Counted from the first letter of the stretch, positions 16,323 to 25,709 are shown. The stretch is DNA of 64,000 nucleotides from Butyrivibrio sp. (GCA_016291375.1 JAEEXE010000001.1:1-64000), one strand, 5' to 3'. Program-made: numbers and translations. Notes: generated by a model not told the origin, from the letters alone.

Positions 16323-17435
16323 ATGGAAAGTTTTGATTTTAACTTAAGGAAATTCAACACATCTAATATCTATTCCTATTTTTTAGACCATCCGGAAGCA
16401 ACCAAGCAAGATCTGGCTTCTGCGCTGAATTTAACCCTACCGACAGTAAACAAGAACATTGATTATCTGTCGGAACTCGGGCTGATATCGGTCAGTGGAT
16501 CAAGAGGTCAGACCGGTGGAAGAAGAGCTACAACATATTCACTTTGTGCCGACGCCAAAGTCGCACTGGGACTTGATATAACCAAACACCACGTCTCATG
16601 CGTTGTAGTCGACCTTAACGGCAACATAATCTCTTTTAGCCGTAACTATCTGATTTTTGAATACAAGGATTCATACTTCAAGGAAGTAGCCAATCTCCTT
16701 AAGAAATTCATCAAGGATAGCAAGATCGACAACAAAAAGATTTTGGGAGTCGGAATCGGTATCCCCGCTCTTGTTCAATCAGATAACAAGACGGTATTCT
16801 ACAGCGGAATCATGGATATCCGAGAAGACATCTACGATATGTTCCGCAAATACATAGACATGGACATAGTTATGTTCAATGACGCGAAAGCCTCTTGCTT
16901 TGCGGAAAAATGGATCAACAAAGACATGGTGAATGCATTTTATATAATGCTCAGCAACAACGTCGGCGGTGCCATGATAATCAACGGTCAGGTCTACTCG
17001 GGAGATAACTTCCGTTCAGCCGAGGTCGGTCATATAACCCTCGTTCCTCACGGAAGAAAGTGTTACTGCGGACAGAACGGATGCGTAGATCCTTATCTTG
17101 CGGCAACCAATCTTTCTCAGGACGATCTCGAGGGATACTTCAAGGACCTTGAGACCACCACCGATGAAAAGATACTGGACGAATGGCAACAGTACTTGGA
17201 TTACACCGCTCAGACCGTAGTCAATGTCCGCGCGATACTTGATTGCGACATTATCCTCGGCGGATATGTCGGAGCATATCTGGAACCTTATTTAGACGAG
17301 ATAAAGAAAAGAGCTCTCAAGATCAGCACTTTCGATACAAATGCCGATTTCATCAAGCTCTGTTCCTACAAACGCGAGAACATCGCGGCAGGCGCTGCCC
17401 TGTACTTTATCTCACAGTTTATAAAGACAATTTAA
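16323..17435 (+). CDS. ROK-family transcriptional repressor
   Basis: A 370-residue regulator: N-terminal winged helix (about residues 15-60, with the recognition helix around LTLPTVNKNIDYL), then a ROK sugar-kinase-like sensor domain with ALGLDITKHHVSC and the zinc motif CYCGQNGCVDPY. Such proteins bind operators and release them on binding a sugar or sugar phosphate. It lies 109 bases after the kinase gene and most likely controls both arms of this divergent polyol locus, for example via the AAACCGA palindrome at 13575. It ends at a shared hairpin terminator. Confidence 0.92.
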   Translation: MESFDFNLRKFNTSNIYSYFLDHPEATKQDLASALNLTLPTVNKNIDYLSELGLISVSGSRGQTGGRRATTYSLCADAKVALGLDITKHHVSCVVVDLNGNIISFSRNYLIFEYKDSYFKEVANLLKKFIKDSKIDNKKILGVGIGIPALVQSDNKTVFYSGIMDIREDIYDMFRKYIDMDIVMFNDAKASCFAEKWINKDMVNAFYIMLSNNVGGAMIINGQVYSGDNFRSAEVGHITLVPHGRKCYCGQNGCVDPYLAATNLSQDDLEGYFKDLETTTDEKILDEWQQYLDYTAQTVVNVRAILDCDIILGGYVGAYLEPYLDEIKKRALKISTFDTNADFIKLCSYKRENIAAGAALYFISQFIKTI

Positions 17436-17449
17436 TTATTAACCGCGTA

Positions 17450-17490
17450 AAAAAGTCGGAACGCCTCACAAAAAAGGTGTTCCGACTTTT
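17450..17490. terminator. Bidirectional terminator between the ROK gene and the ABC operon
   Basis: AAAAAGTCGGAACGCC pairs with GGTGTTCCGACTTTT with one G-T pair, a 10-base A-rich loop, A run on the left and T run on the right. It can serve the plus-strand ROK gene and the minus-strand operon ending at 17502. Confidence 0.85.
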
Positions 17491-17501
17491 ATTTGCCTTT
17501 A

Positions 17502-17780
17502 TCATAGCCCGAATACGAAGATTGCCACAATATAAAGAAATATGATGTACAGCGTTGAAAGAATGTCCAGTATTCCCAGTATCTTTACCGCTTTGCAATC
17601 TTTACACAAGAAACGTCCGATAAAAAAGAATACAAATCCCAAAAAAGCAAGCAACATTGTCACCGAAACAACCTTACTCGCAACGCCCGTTCCCGGCGCA
17701 AAATGCATAAGCAAAACACATATGATAACCGAAAGAATCGGTATTGCCTCAAGTATAATGGCTATATTTTTCTTGTTCAT
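17502..17780 (-). CDS. Small membrane protein, unknown function
   Basis: A 92-residue protein with three predicted membrane helices: IAIILEAIPILSVIICVLLM, a central VVSVTMLLAFLGFVFFFIG and a C-terminal LSTLYIIFLYIVAIFVFGL. A Cys pair (FLCKDC) sits between helices two and three. The start at 17780 is chosen because GGAGG lies before it; the frame stays open further upstream only because it overlaps the preceding gene. It follows the lipoprotein gene by 17 bases and ends at a terminator, so it is the last gene of the importer operon. I do not recognise the family. Confidence 0.7.
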   Translation of the reverse strand: MNKKNIAIILEAIPILSVIICVLLMHFAPGTGVASKVVSVTMLLAFLGFVFFFIGRFLCKDCKAVKILGILDILSTLYIIFLYIVAIFVFGL

Positions 17781-17797
17781 ATTAAAACCTCCATAGA

Positions 17798-18787
17798 CTA
17801 ATGCTTTTTCAAATATTCCCCAAAGGGGATCCATTCTATCTTGACCTGTCTGCCTTCCCATTCTTGAGATAATGCCCCTTGTTCTTCAAGAGATATCTGA
17901 TACTTCGGTAAATTAGCCAATTTATCAATATCTGTTATCGGTTCTGTTATATGTACATAATCTCCCCAACAGCCCAAAAATTCATCTTTTACAAATTTAA
18001 TAGGATCAGTTCCCTGCTCGCCATTATATGTGTTTGGCGCAGAAACATCATCAAGATGTATTCTCGAAATCCCGCCATAGGCAGCTCCGCAGCTACCCTC
18101 ATTATATATATATCCATCATTTCCAAGCCAGTAATTACTCCTTGATCCGCCCTCACAGATTTTTTCCGGCTTACCGTCTACCAACGCGTAGGCACGTTCA
18201 AAGACTAGCTGCGGTTCATTATCCTGATATTTATCATGAAGCACACCGAATATCAGCTCATAATCACCGTCACTGTTCAGGTCCACATATGTATATCCCA
18301 CGTTTAGAAGATCAAAACCATAGTCCATTTCAAAGGTTGATCCGGTTTCTATCATCCGACTCTCATTAGTATCCTGATATAAAAGATTGCTTGTAACCAC
18401 AGTTTGATCCGAATAAACACTCTGATCAAGCCAAGCAGCTTCTTCCTCTTGAGTTTTTACAACATCCGCAAATGCATCCGCGTAAAGTTCATCATACTTT
18501 TCAATAATGCTCTTATCCGTAAGCTTGTAGACATATTCTCCGTCCACGTTTTCCAGATATGTACGATCGTATTGAATATCTTTAGCTTCCGCTTTTTCTT
18601 CAGTCGACGCATTGGAAGCACTGTCTTCAACAAAAATACTGCTTGCTGCACCGGATGCATTCTCCGCAGTATTCTCTGCTACAGAATTGTCAACCGCGGC
18701 AGTATTGTTTATCTCAGTCTCACCGTTACATGCCGTAAGCATAAACGTAAGCCCAAATAAAAGGCCAAAAATATTTCGTTTTTTCAT
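17798..18787 (-). CDS. Lipoprotein of unknown function in the ABC importer operon
   Basis: A 329-residue lipoprotein with signal and lipobox LTAC at about residue 20, then a low-complexity Ser/Ala/Asn/Glu linker to about residue 70. The folded part contains DLNSDGDYELIFG, an Asp-rich loop of the type found in calcium-binding or FG-GAP-like repeats of many Firmicute lipoproteins. It starts three bases after the importer ATPase stop with GAGGAA before the ATG, so it is very probably cotranscribed with the importer. It would sit on the outer face of the membrane. No function can be given; a role in ligand capture would fit the context. Confidence 0.8.
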   Translation of the reverse strand: MKKRNIFGLLFGLTFMLTACNGETEINNTAAVDNSVAENTAENASGAASSIFVEDSASNASTEEKAEAKDIQYDRTYLENVDGEYVYKLTDKSIIEKYDELYADAFADVVKTQEEEAAWLDQSVYSDQTVVTSNLLYQDTNESRMIETGSTFEMDYGFDLLNVGYTYVDLNSDGDYELIFGVLHDKYQDNEPQLVFERAYALVDGKPEKICEGGSRSNYWLGNDGYIYNEGSCGAAYGGISRIHLDDVSAPNTYNGEQGTDPIKFVKDEFLGCWGDYVHITEPITDIDKLANLPKYQISLEEQGALSQEWEGRQVKIEWIPFGEYLKKH

Positions 18788-18790
18788 ATT

Positions 18791-19606
18791 CTATTCCTCT
18801 TTCCTCCATAGTTTTGCTCTTTCACTCATATAATACTCTACGTCGAGTCCATATAAGGTCTTTAGATTTTCTCCCGAAAGGGCCTCTTTTTTATCCCCAA
18901 AGCAAAGTATTTCTCCGTCTTTGATCAAAAGAATTTTCTCCGCTACCATAAGCGCCATATTGATATCATGATATACACCGATCAAGGTGTTGCGAACGCG
19001 TCTTCCGTCAGACATTTGAGTCTCTTTTTCTTTCCAAACGTTTAGAAAATCGAGTAGTTCCGCCTGATATTTAAGATCAAGGTGATTGGTGGGTTCATCG
19101 AGAAGAAGTATCGGCGTTTCCTGCGCAAGCGTTCTCGCAAGGAAAACTCTCTGAAGCTGGCCTCCCGAAAGTTCACCTATCTGCTTGTCCGCTAGCTTCT
19201 CAAGCCCTGTGCTTGCAAGACATTCATCGACAACTTCGATATCTCTTTTATCATAAGTTCCGAAGATATTTTTGCAGTACAGATACCTTCCCTGCATCAC
19301 AGTCTCTTTTACGGTATATGAAAAATACACGCCCGAAAGCTGCGTCATTGACGAAACGTAAGACGCCAGCTCTTTTCTCTTCATATCGCGGATCTCGCGC
19401 CCTTCTATGCAAGCGCTGCCTTCGTATGGAATAATTCCGCCGAGCGCGCGAAGAAGCGTTGTCTTACCGCAGCCGTTGGGGCCGAGAATTGCTATACTTT
19501 CGCCCTCGTTTATATCAAAGCCGATCTTTTTGATTATGGAATTGTCCGAAGGTCTCCTGCCGTATCCGCAGGAAAGCTCACTGCATTCAAGTATCTTCTG
19601 TTCCAT
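18791..19606 (-). CDS. Siderophore/cobalamin-type ABC importer ATPase
   Basis: A 271-residue FecE/BtuD-family ATPase: Walker A GPNGCGKTT (about residues 40-48), signature LSGGQLQR, Walker B ILLLDEP and H-loop VYHD. The C-terminal part has the usual KDGEILCFG strand. It begins two bases after the FecCD-type permease stop. It drives uptake of an iron chelate, haem or cobalamin; which one is not shown. No cobalamin riboswitch precedes the operon, which slightly favours iron or haem. Confidence 0.92.
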   Translation of the reverse strand: MEQKILECSELSCGYGRRPSDNSIIKKIGFDINEGESIAILGPNGCGKTTLLRALGGIIPYEGSACIEGREIRDMKRKELASYVSSMTQLSGVYFSYTVKETVMQGRYLYCKNIFGTYDKRDIEVVDECLASTGLEKLADKQIGELSGGQLQRVFLARTLAQETPILLLDEPTNHLDLKYQAELLDFLNVWKEKETQMSDGRRVRNTLIGVYHDINMALMVAEKILLIKDGEILCFGDKKEALSGENLKTLYGLDVEYYMSERAKLWRKEE

Positions 19607-19608
19607 AA

Positions 19609-20622
19609 TTACTGTTTCCTATCGTGAAAATAAACCCAAACAAAGAAGGGTGCTCCGACAAATGCCGTAACCGCGCCGACAGGTATTTCCCTGGGCGCCA
19701 AGAGAGTTCGTGCGACCATATCCGAAAGTGCCATAAATGCACCTCCGAGAAGCAGCGACATCGGTATGACAAGTGCATGCTTTGCCCCGAAAATCCTTCT
19801 TGCGATATGCGGAACCGTGAGGTCCACAAAACCGATGATTCCCGAAAAACACACAGCCGCTCCGGTCAAAAAAGATGACAAAAGAAGCAGCATTATCTTG
19901 GACTTTCCGACATCAACGCCCATGCTCATCGCCTGTTCCTGTCCAAAGCTCATGATATCGAGTTCTCTGTGATATAAAGCCGTTCCGATCGTTCCAAGCA
20001 CAAGGCAGATTAAAAGGATCAGCACATGAATCCATCTGCGTCCCGAGAAGGTTCCGAGCTGCCACAGAACAAGCCTTTGCATATGCTCGCCGTTAAGCGT
20101 ACTTACAAGAGTAAGGATCGCATTTACAAAAAGAGAAAATACCATTCCGAACAGGATTATCGTATGGTTGTGCATGTTCCTGTCTATCTTAAGCGAGAAC
20201 GCAAGTACAAGAAGCACGGTCAAAAGACCTGACGCAAAGCCGCACACGGGAAGAAGAAACATTCCGAATATTGTCCCCGTCACTCCCGTTATGATAACAA
20301 AAGCCGCACCAAGAGAGGCTCCTGCGGACACACCCATCGTATAAGACGACGCAAGCGGATTCTGCAAAAGAGCCTGCATGATCGCACCGCTCACAGAGAG
20401 AGCCGCGCCGACAAGAAATGCCGTAAGTGCTCTCGGCATACGAATATCCCAAAAGATTGAGACATTTGTCGGAGTCACGCTCTCGGGAAGCGGAACGGAA
20501 AATATTTTATTCATTACGATTTGCAGTCCTTCCAACGGAGATACGAATACGCTTCCTATTCCTATGCAAAGAAAGAGTATCGCAAACGAAAGAACAACGA
20601 CCGCAGCAATCTTTTTTCTCAT
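19609..20622 (-). CDS. FecCD-family ABC importer permease
   Basis: A 337-residue permease of the FecCD/BtuC family with about ten predicted helices. Family blocks seen are IRMPRALTAFLVGAALSVSG, GAIMQALLQNPLA and GFVDLTVPHIARRIFG near the C-terminal third, followed by REIPVGAVTAFVGAPFFVWV. It would work as a homodimer with the ATPase downstream and the binding lipoprotein upstream. Confidence 0.93.
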   Translation of the reverse strand: MRKKIAAVVVLSFAILFLCIGIGSVFVSPLEGLQIVMNKIFSVPLPESVTPTNVSIFWDIRMPRALTAFLVGAALSVSGAIMQALLQNPLASSYTMGVSAGASLGAAFVIITGVTGTIFGMFLLPVCGFASGLLTVLLVLAFSLKIDRNMHNHTIILFGMVFSLFVNAILTLVSTLNGEHMQRLVLWQLGTFSGRRWIHVLILLICLVLGTIGTALYHRELDIMSFGQEQAMSMGVDVGKSKIMLLLLSSFLTGAAVCFSGIIGFVDLTVPHIARRIFGAKHALVIPMSLLLGGAFMALSDMVARTLLAPREIPVGAVTAFVGAPFFVWVYFHDRKQ

Positions 20623-20657
20623 AAATCACCCGTTCATTAATAAGTGCAATCGGCTGA

Positions 20658-21797
20658 TCAAGCCGCAGGTTTCTCCTCTGCAACTTCTTCAGATGACGCA
20701 TCGCTTGCAGCATCCACTGTGCTTGCATCGCTTGCAGCGTCTGCCTTGTCACCCGCAAAAGGATCTACAACATCTTTATAATAATCGGGATAAATGTCTT
20801 TTCCCATCTCAATCATAGCACTGATAACATGCTGATTGGGGCGATTTACAGTATCGTTGTCGATCTGATAAACTGCCTTGTCTTTAATTGCAGAAACGTT
20901 CTCCCAGCCCTTCATTTTAAGAAGCACATTGATAACATCATCCGTGTACATGTCAGCAGTAAGGATAACCTGGGGATCCATAGCAACTGCCGCTTCCTCT
21001 GTAAGAGCCGGCCACTGCTCGGCTTCTTTTCCCGCAACATTAACTGCTCCGATAATATCAAGCATCTCGTTTATATATGTGTTTGAACCTGCAGTGTAGA
21101 TCGTAGGTGTATCTCCCGAAGGAGTGAAAAGCTCAAAAAGAACCGTCTTTTTCTCTTCTTCCGGAATTGTAGCCGCAATCTCTTTTATCTCATCGATAGA
21201 AGCACTCATCTCTTCATTGATCTTGGCAGCCTCATCGCTCTTTCCGACTGCCGCGCCGAAAAACTCTATGTCTTTTTGGATATCTTCAAGGCTTGCGCTG
21301 CTTGGAGTATCGCAAACACATACACCCGCTTCTTTTACCGAAGCAAAAACATCTTCACCGTGGCTTGCACTCATTCCGGTTGTGAAAACAACGTCAGCTC
21401 CGAGTGCGATGATCTGCTCCTGATCGGGAGTCATCATATCGAACTGAGGAATGTCTTTTGCAAGAACATCTCCGTAGCTCGCTGCCGAATATGTATCGCA
21501 AGCTATGATCTTATCGGCAAGACCGAGATCAATAAGAATCTGAGTTGTCGAAGGCGCCATTGAAACTATCGCATTAATCTCATCGGGAATAGTTACCGCG
21601 TTGCCGCTTCTGTCGGTAGCGGGCTTTCCTGATGCATTTGCTTCATCTGTACTCTCTCCGCTTCCGGGCTGAACTTCTGTTATTTGAGGCTCTTTCTCAG
21701 GAGTTTTGGGTGTAACGGTATATTTGCTTGTACATCCCGCAAGTACAGACACAGCCATGGCTGCGGTCATGATCACAGCTAAAACTTTCTTTTTCAT
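20658..21797 (-). CDS. Siderophore/cobalamin-type binding lipoprotein
   Basis: A 379-residue cluster-A-type binding protein (TroA/BtuF-like fold). The signal peptide ends in a lipobox LAGC at about residue 22; a Pro/Glu/Ser linker follows. The ligand-binding body starts near GNAVTIPDEINAIVSMAPST and contains EQIIALGADVVFTTGM. The last 25 residues are a repetitive acidic Ala/Ser/Asp tail (DAASDAST, then DAASDASS), unusual for this family. First gene of an importer operon with a good promoter at 21843. The ligand is unresolved between ferric siderophore, haem and cobalamin. Confidence 0.9.
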   Translation of the reverse strand: MKKKVLAVIMTAAMAVSVLAGCTSKYTVTPKTPEKEPQITEVQPGSGESTDEANASGKPATDRSGNAVTIPDEINAIVSMAPSTTQILIDLGLADKIIACDTYSAASYGDVLAKDIPQFDMMTPDQEQIIALGADVVFTTGMSASHGEDVFASVKEAGVCVCDTPSSASLEDIQKDIEFFGAAVGKSDEAAKINEEMSASIDEIKEIAATIPEEEKKTVLFELFTPSGDTPTIYTAGSNTYINEMLDIIGAVNVAGKEAEQWPALTEEAAVAMDPQVILTADMYTDDVINVLLKMKGWENVSAIKDKAVYQIDNDTVNRPNQHVISAMIEMGKDIYPDYYKDVVDPFAGDKADAASDASTVDAASDASSEEVAEEKPAA

Positions 21798-21842
21798 ATT
21801 TTTTCTCCTTTTATAATGTAATAATTCATATTGTCCTAAACA

Positions 21843-21871
21843 AATATACCTTTTTTAGCGCATTTCTTCAA
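21843..21871 (-). promoter_or_regulatory. Promoter of the siderophore/cobalamin importer operon
   Basis: TTGAAG (21866-21871) and TATATT (21843-21848) with a 17-base spacer on the minus strand, about 45 bases ahead of the binding-protein ATG. No riboswitch or clear Fur box was recognised around it. Confidence 0.65.
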
Positions 21872-22009
21872 CGCTTACGTCGTTCTTTCCGCTCTGCTTC
21901 TACTATTCTTTTTCACTTGAAGTAGCACCCAAAAAACCTTAAACTTATCTAAGGGGAAAAAGGAAAAACATTTGCCGCATTTTTATCCTGCGGCGGAACG
22001 GAGCCAAAC

Positions 22010-23038
22010 ATGAAAAAACTAAAGGGGTATATGCACGGAGTTAACCTTGGCGGATGGCTTTCACAGTGCGACCACACCAAGGAAAGGTATGACTTCTTTA
22101 TCACAGAAAGCGATATAGAAGTTATAAAGAGCTGGGGAATGGATCACATCAGAGTTCCCGTTGACTACGACCTTGTTGAAGATGCTCAGGGCAACTACAA
22201 AGAGGACGGTTTTGCATATATTCAGAAAGCGATCGAGTGGTGTAAAAAGAACAAGCTCAATATGGTACTCGATCTCCATAAAACCTTCGGTTACAGCTTT
22301 GACAGCGGCGAAGGCGAGCTCGGATTCTTTGAGAAAAAAGAGTATCAGGATCGCTTTTATAAATTGTGGGAGCAGTTTGCGATAAGATTCGGCAAGAACG
22401 ATAACATGCTCGCATTCGAGCTTCTCAACGAAGTTACCAAAAAAGAATATTGTGAGATCTGGAACGATGTTTCGAGAGAATGCATCACAAGGATCAGAAA
22501 GATCTCTCCTAATATCAAGATTCTCGTGGGCGGTTACTACAACAACAGTATCGAGGCGTTAAAAGACCTAGCGGAACCTTATGATGACAACATAGTCTAC
22601 AACTTCCACTGCTATGAGCCCCTCATCTTTACACATCAGGGAGCGCCGTGGATAAAGGAGATGGACACCGAGTTCAGAATGCCTTTTGACTCAACCTACG
22701 GTCAGTACATCGAATTTAACAACAAGCATCTCGACCATATAACCGGCGACATGTCAGCGTTTGATAAAGAGGCTATGTTCGGTCCGGAGTTCTTTGACAG
22801 ATATCTCGCAGAGGCCGTTAAAGTTGCCGAAGAGCGAAACGTAATGCTCTACTGCGGCGAGTACGGAGTCATCGACAGAGCAACTCCCGAAGATACCCTT
22901 AAGTGGTACAAGGTAATATGCAAGACATTCGATAAGTACGGTATCGGCCGAGCAGCATGGAGCTACAAGGAAATGGACTTCGGTCTTTCCGACGAGCGCA
23001 TGAAGGGCGTTATCGGAGAAATAACCAAAATAATGTAA
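22010..23038 (+). CDS. Glycoside hydrolase family 5 (cytosolic glucanase/glucosidase)
   Basis: A 342-residue GH5 TIM barrel without signal peptide. It opens MHGVNLGGWLSQCD, with DHIRVPVDYDLV, then the acid/base Glu in FELLNEVT (about residue 141) and the nucleophile Glu in YCGEYGV (about residue 284). The NLGGW start is shared with exo-beta-1,3-glucanase-like GH5 members. Because it is intracellular it probably trims short imported beta-gluco-oligosaccharides. The GH13 gene follows 52 bases later on the same strand. It is divergent from the ABC importer operon. Confidence 0.9.
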   Translation: MKKLKGYMHGVNLGGWLSQCDHTKERYDFFITESDIEVIKSWGMDHIRVPVDYDLVEDAQGNYKEDGFAYIQKAIEWCKKNKLNMVLDLHKTFGYSFDSGEGELGFFEKKEYQDRFYKLWEQFAIRFGKNDNMLAFELLNEVTKKEYCEIWNDVSRECITRIRKISPNIKILVGGYYNNSIEALKDLAEPYDDNIVYNFHCYEPLIFTHQGAPWIKEMDTEFRMPFDSTYGQYIEFNNKHLDHITGDMSAFDKEAMFGPEFFDRYLAEAVKVAEERNVMLYCGEYGVIDRATPEDTLKWYKVICKTFDKYGIGRAAWSYKEMDFGLSDERMKGVIGEITKIM

Positions 23039-23090
23039 TGATATTCCGGCTCTTTTTTCAAAGGGCCGGTTTTCATCTTAGGAGGTTACA

Positions 23091-24638
23091 ATGCCAAACT
23101 GGTTAAAAGACGCTGTTTTTTACGAAATATATCCACAATCCTTTAATGATACAAATGCCGACGGTATCGGAGATCTTCAGGGTATCATCGATAAGCTCGA
23201 TTATGTAAAGAGCCTCGGATGCAACGCAATCTGGCTCAATCCCTGCTTTGATTCTCCTTTCAAGGATGCCGGGTACGATGTAAGAGATTACAAAAAGGTC
23301 GCTCCCAGATACGGAACAAACGACGATCTTGTAAGACTCTTTGACGAAGCTCACAAGCGTGATATCAAGATCCTTTTGGACCTCATTCCCGGTCACACCT
23401 CAGAGGAGCATGAATGGTTCAAAAAGAGCTGTGAGATCGAAAGAAACGAATACTCAGACAGATACGTTTGGACCAACGGTGCATTCTGCGGAATCGGCGG
23501 ACACCCTTATATCGGAGGCGAAGCCGACAGAGACGGCTGCTATATGCTCAACTTCTTCAAGTGCCAACCCGCTCTTAACTACGGCTTCTTAAACCGTACG
23601 GAGGACTGGCAAAAGGCCCCCGACGATCCCGCTTGCATCGAGACAAGAGAAGCAATGAAGGACATCATGCGCTTTTGGCTTGATAAGGGATGCGACGGTT
23701 TTAGAGTCGACATGGCAGATTCCCTTGTAAAAGAGGATGACGAAAACAAATCAGCAACGGGAAAGATATGGAAGAACGTCAGGGAAATGCTTGATAAGGA
23801 TTATCCCGAAGCTGCTATCGTAGCCGAATGGTGTGATCCCGGACAAGCTCTTTTGCACGGCTTCCACGCAGACTTTTATCTTGATCACTGGGGCAACGGC
23901 TACAACACTCTTATCCGCGATTATGAGACAGAGGGCGGTGACCACAGCTTTATCAAAAAGGACAGTGGCAGCGATATAATGCGCTTTTTAAATGACTATC
24001 TTCCAAGATATGAAAGGACAAAAGATAAGGGCTTCATAAGCTTTATCACCTGCAATCACGACACTCCCCGTCCTGCAAGAACTCTTTCAAATGAAGAGCT
24101 TAAGCTTGCATATGCAATAATCCTTACACTCCCCGGAGTGCCTTTTATCTACTACGGCGACGAGATCGGAATGCGTTATCTTGACGTCAGAACTAAGGAA
24201 GGCGGCTATCACAGAACAGGCTCAAGAACTCCCATGCAGTGGGATAACTCCGAAAGCCGCGGCTTCTCTTCCGCTTCCAAGGACAAGTTCTATCTCCCTG
24301 TCGATGAATCGAAAGATGCTCCTACGGTAGAAGCTCAGGAAAAAGATCCTTCGTCACTGCTAAACGAAGTGCGAAGACTTACCGCTCTTAAGCACGAGTA
24401 CACTGATCTTAACGCCGATGCATCCTTTGAAGTTATTTACGCAGAAAAAGAAAATTTCCCCTTCATTTACAGAAGAGGAAATCTTGTAATTGCAATCAAT
24501 CCTTCAGGTAAGGAATGCAGCGCTAATATATCCGCAAAAGCAAATGTAGCGGGCGATCCTGTCTATACGATAGGAACGGCAAGCTGCGATAGCGGCAAGC
24601 TAACCATTGCTCCGCAGTCATTTGCGGTATTTGGATGA
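23091..24638 (+). CDS. Glycoside hydrolase family 13 alpha-glucosidase-like enzyme
   Basis: A 515-residue GH13 enzyme with the oligo-1,6-glucosidase/trehalose-type opening FYEIYPQSFNDTNADGIGDL. Catalytic residues: Asp in GFRVDMAD, acid/base Glu in IVAEWCD and the transition-state Asp in CNHDTPR. A C-terminal beta domain finishes the protein. No signal peptide, so it hydrolyses imported alpha-glucosides in the cytoplasm. An AGGAGG lies just before the ATG. Likely cotranscribed with the GH5 gene. The converging esterase gene starts 21 bases after its stop and no clear terminator is seen between them. Confidence 0.92.
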   Translation: MPNWLKDAVFYEIYPQSFNDTNADGIGDLQGIIDKLDYVKSLGCNAIWLNPCFDSPFKDAGYDVRDYKKVAPRYGTNDDLVRLFDEAHKRDIKILLDLIPGHTSEEHEWFKKSCEIERNEYSDRYVWTNGAFCGIGGHPYIGGEADRDGCYMLNFFKCQPALNYGFLNRTEDWQKAPDDPACIETREAMKDIMRFWLDKGCDGFRVDMADSLVKEDDENKSATGKIWKNVREMLDKDYPEAAIVAEWCDPGQALLHGFHADFYLDHWGNGYNTLIRDYETEGGDHSFIKKDSGSDIMRFLNDYLPRYERTKDKGFISFITCNHDTPRPARTLSNEELKLAYAIILTLPGVPFIYYGDEIGMRYLDVRTKEGGYHRTGSRTPMQWDNSESRGFSSASKDKFYLPVDESKDAPTVEAQEKDPSSLLNEVRRLTALKHEYTDLNADASFEVIYAEKENFPFIYRRGNLVIAINPSGKECSANISAKANVAGDPVYTIGTASCDSGKLTIAPQSFAVFG

Positions 24639-24659
24639 AGATAGATTTCATGTGATTAC

Positions 24660-25709
24660 TTAGATCAGTCTTTTTAACTCTGTTGAAAGAGCCTTTGCTG
24701 CTTTAATATGGCCTTTGAGTGTGGGGTGATCTCTCATTCCAAGCTCATCGGCTGTGCAAAGCGGAAGAATGAAAAGAGACACTTTTTCATCACCTGCTGC
24801 CAGGCTGTATTCCTTGACTGCTGCCTCTATTGTATCCTTTATATCTGCGCCCATCATTCCATATGCCCATAAAATATAAGCATCCGGGTTATTCTTTCTT
24901 ATCTTTTTAAGGAAATCGACTGCTGTCGCTTTAAAATCTTGCAAGAATTTTTCTTGTTCTTTTTTGCCTTCCAAGTTTTTAAGTCCAAACTGATCATTCG
25001 TTCCGAGATTAAGTATAACGGCGTCGACTTTTCTTTTTCCAAAATCCCAGTCATCCTGAGCGCCCGCTGCTGCGTTCTCTGCTCCACCGAGAGTTCCCGC
25101 AACCTGCTCATAGTGCGGCGGTATAACAAGAGTAAGATCTCCGTTCCATGCGGCGTAGAGCCCAAATCCGCTCTGTGATACTACGTTGTAATCAGCATCA
25201 AGCTCTTTTGCCGTAAGATACGCATAATCATTGGAACAGCTAAACACCGCCGGAACCCAGTCTTCTTCTTTGGTAAGCGCTGCGCCTTCACCGGAAGTTA
25301 TGCTGTCGCCGATAAATTCAAGGAAAAGCTCCTTTTCTTTTACCTCTGCGAAATTCCCGTTAGCCTCTATATCTTTAATCTTGATATATGATACAGTGTC
25401 TTCAAAGTATCCTTGCGTAGTCCTAAGTATTTTAAACTCTCTGTTCTTCTTAAGCTCTCCGCCGCCCCACAAATGAATCCTGTTCTTGCCTTTTTCAAGC
25501 GATCTTCTCTGTGACAACTCATCATTTACAAATACTTCAATCCAAAGATCAAGCCTGTCAAATGCAGCCTCAAGCTCGATCCATACATCCGTCGCATCCG
25601 TGACAAATCGCACTCCGCTTCCGCTCAGAAAAAGTGTGATATCTTCTCCTATCGGAGAGCGTCCGTATACTTGTAATTTCTTCTCTTTTGCCAATATCCC
25701 CGGTTTCAT
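24660..25709 (-). CDS. SGNH-hydrolase carbohydrate esterase, CE2-like
   Basis: A 349-residue protein made of an N-terminal beta-sandwich (about residues 1-120) and a C-terminal SGNH esterase domain with nucleophile Ser in FIGDSITSGEG, oxyanion Asn in LNLGTNDQ and a C-terminal Asp-His pair in MRDHPTLKGH. That two-domain layout is typical of carbohydrate esterase family 2 deacetylases, which remove acetyl groups from xylo- or gluco-oligosaccharides. No signal peptide, so it would deacetylate imported oligosaccharides, in keeping with the neighbouring GH5 and GH13. The AAGGAG lies rather far (about 16 bases) from the ATG, so the exact start is a little uncertain. Confidence 0.85.
   Translation of the reverse strand: MKPGILAKEKKLQVYGRSPIGEDITLFLSGSGVRFVTDATDVWIELEAAFDRLDLWIEVFVNDELSQRRSLEKGKNRIHLWGGGELKKNREFKILRTTQGYFEDTVSYIKIKDIEANGNFAEVKEKELFLEFIGDSITSGEGAALTKEEDWVPAVFSCSNDYAYLTAKELDADYNVVSQSGFGLYAAWNGDLTLVIPPHYEQVAGTLGGAENAAAGAQDDWDFGKRKVDAVILNLGTNDQFGLKNLEGKKEQEKFLQDFKATAVDFLKKIRKNNPDAYILWAYGMMGADIKDTIEAAVKEYSLAAGDEKVSLFILPLCTADELGMRDHPTLKGHIKAAKALSTELKRLI

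Noticed and set aside
21798-22009. Cobalamin riboswitch ahead of the FecCD-type importer
   Set aside because: The conserved B12-box (GCCACTG type) and associated stems are absent from the roughly 210-base region.
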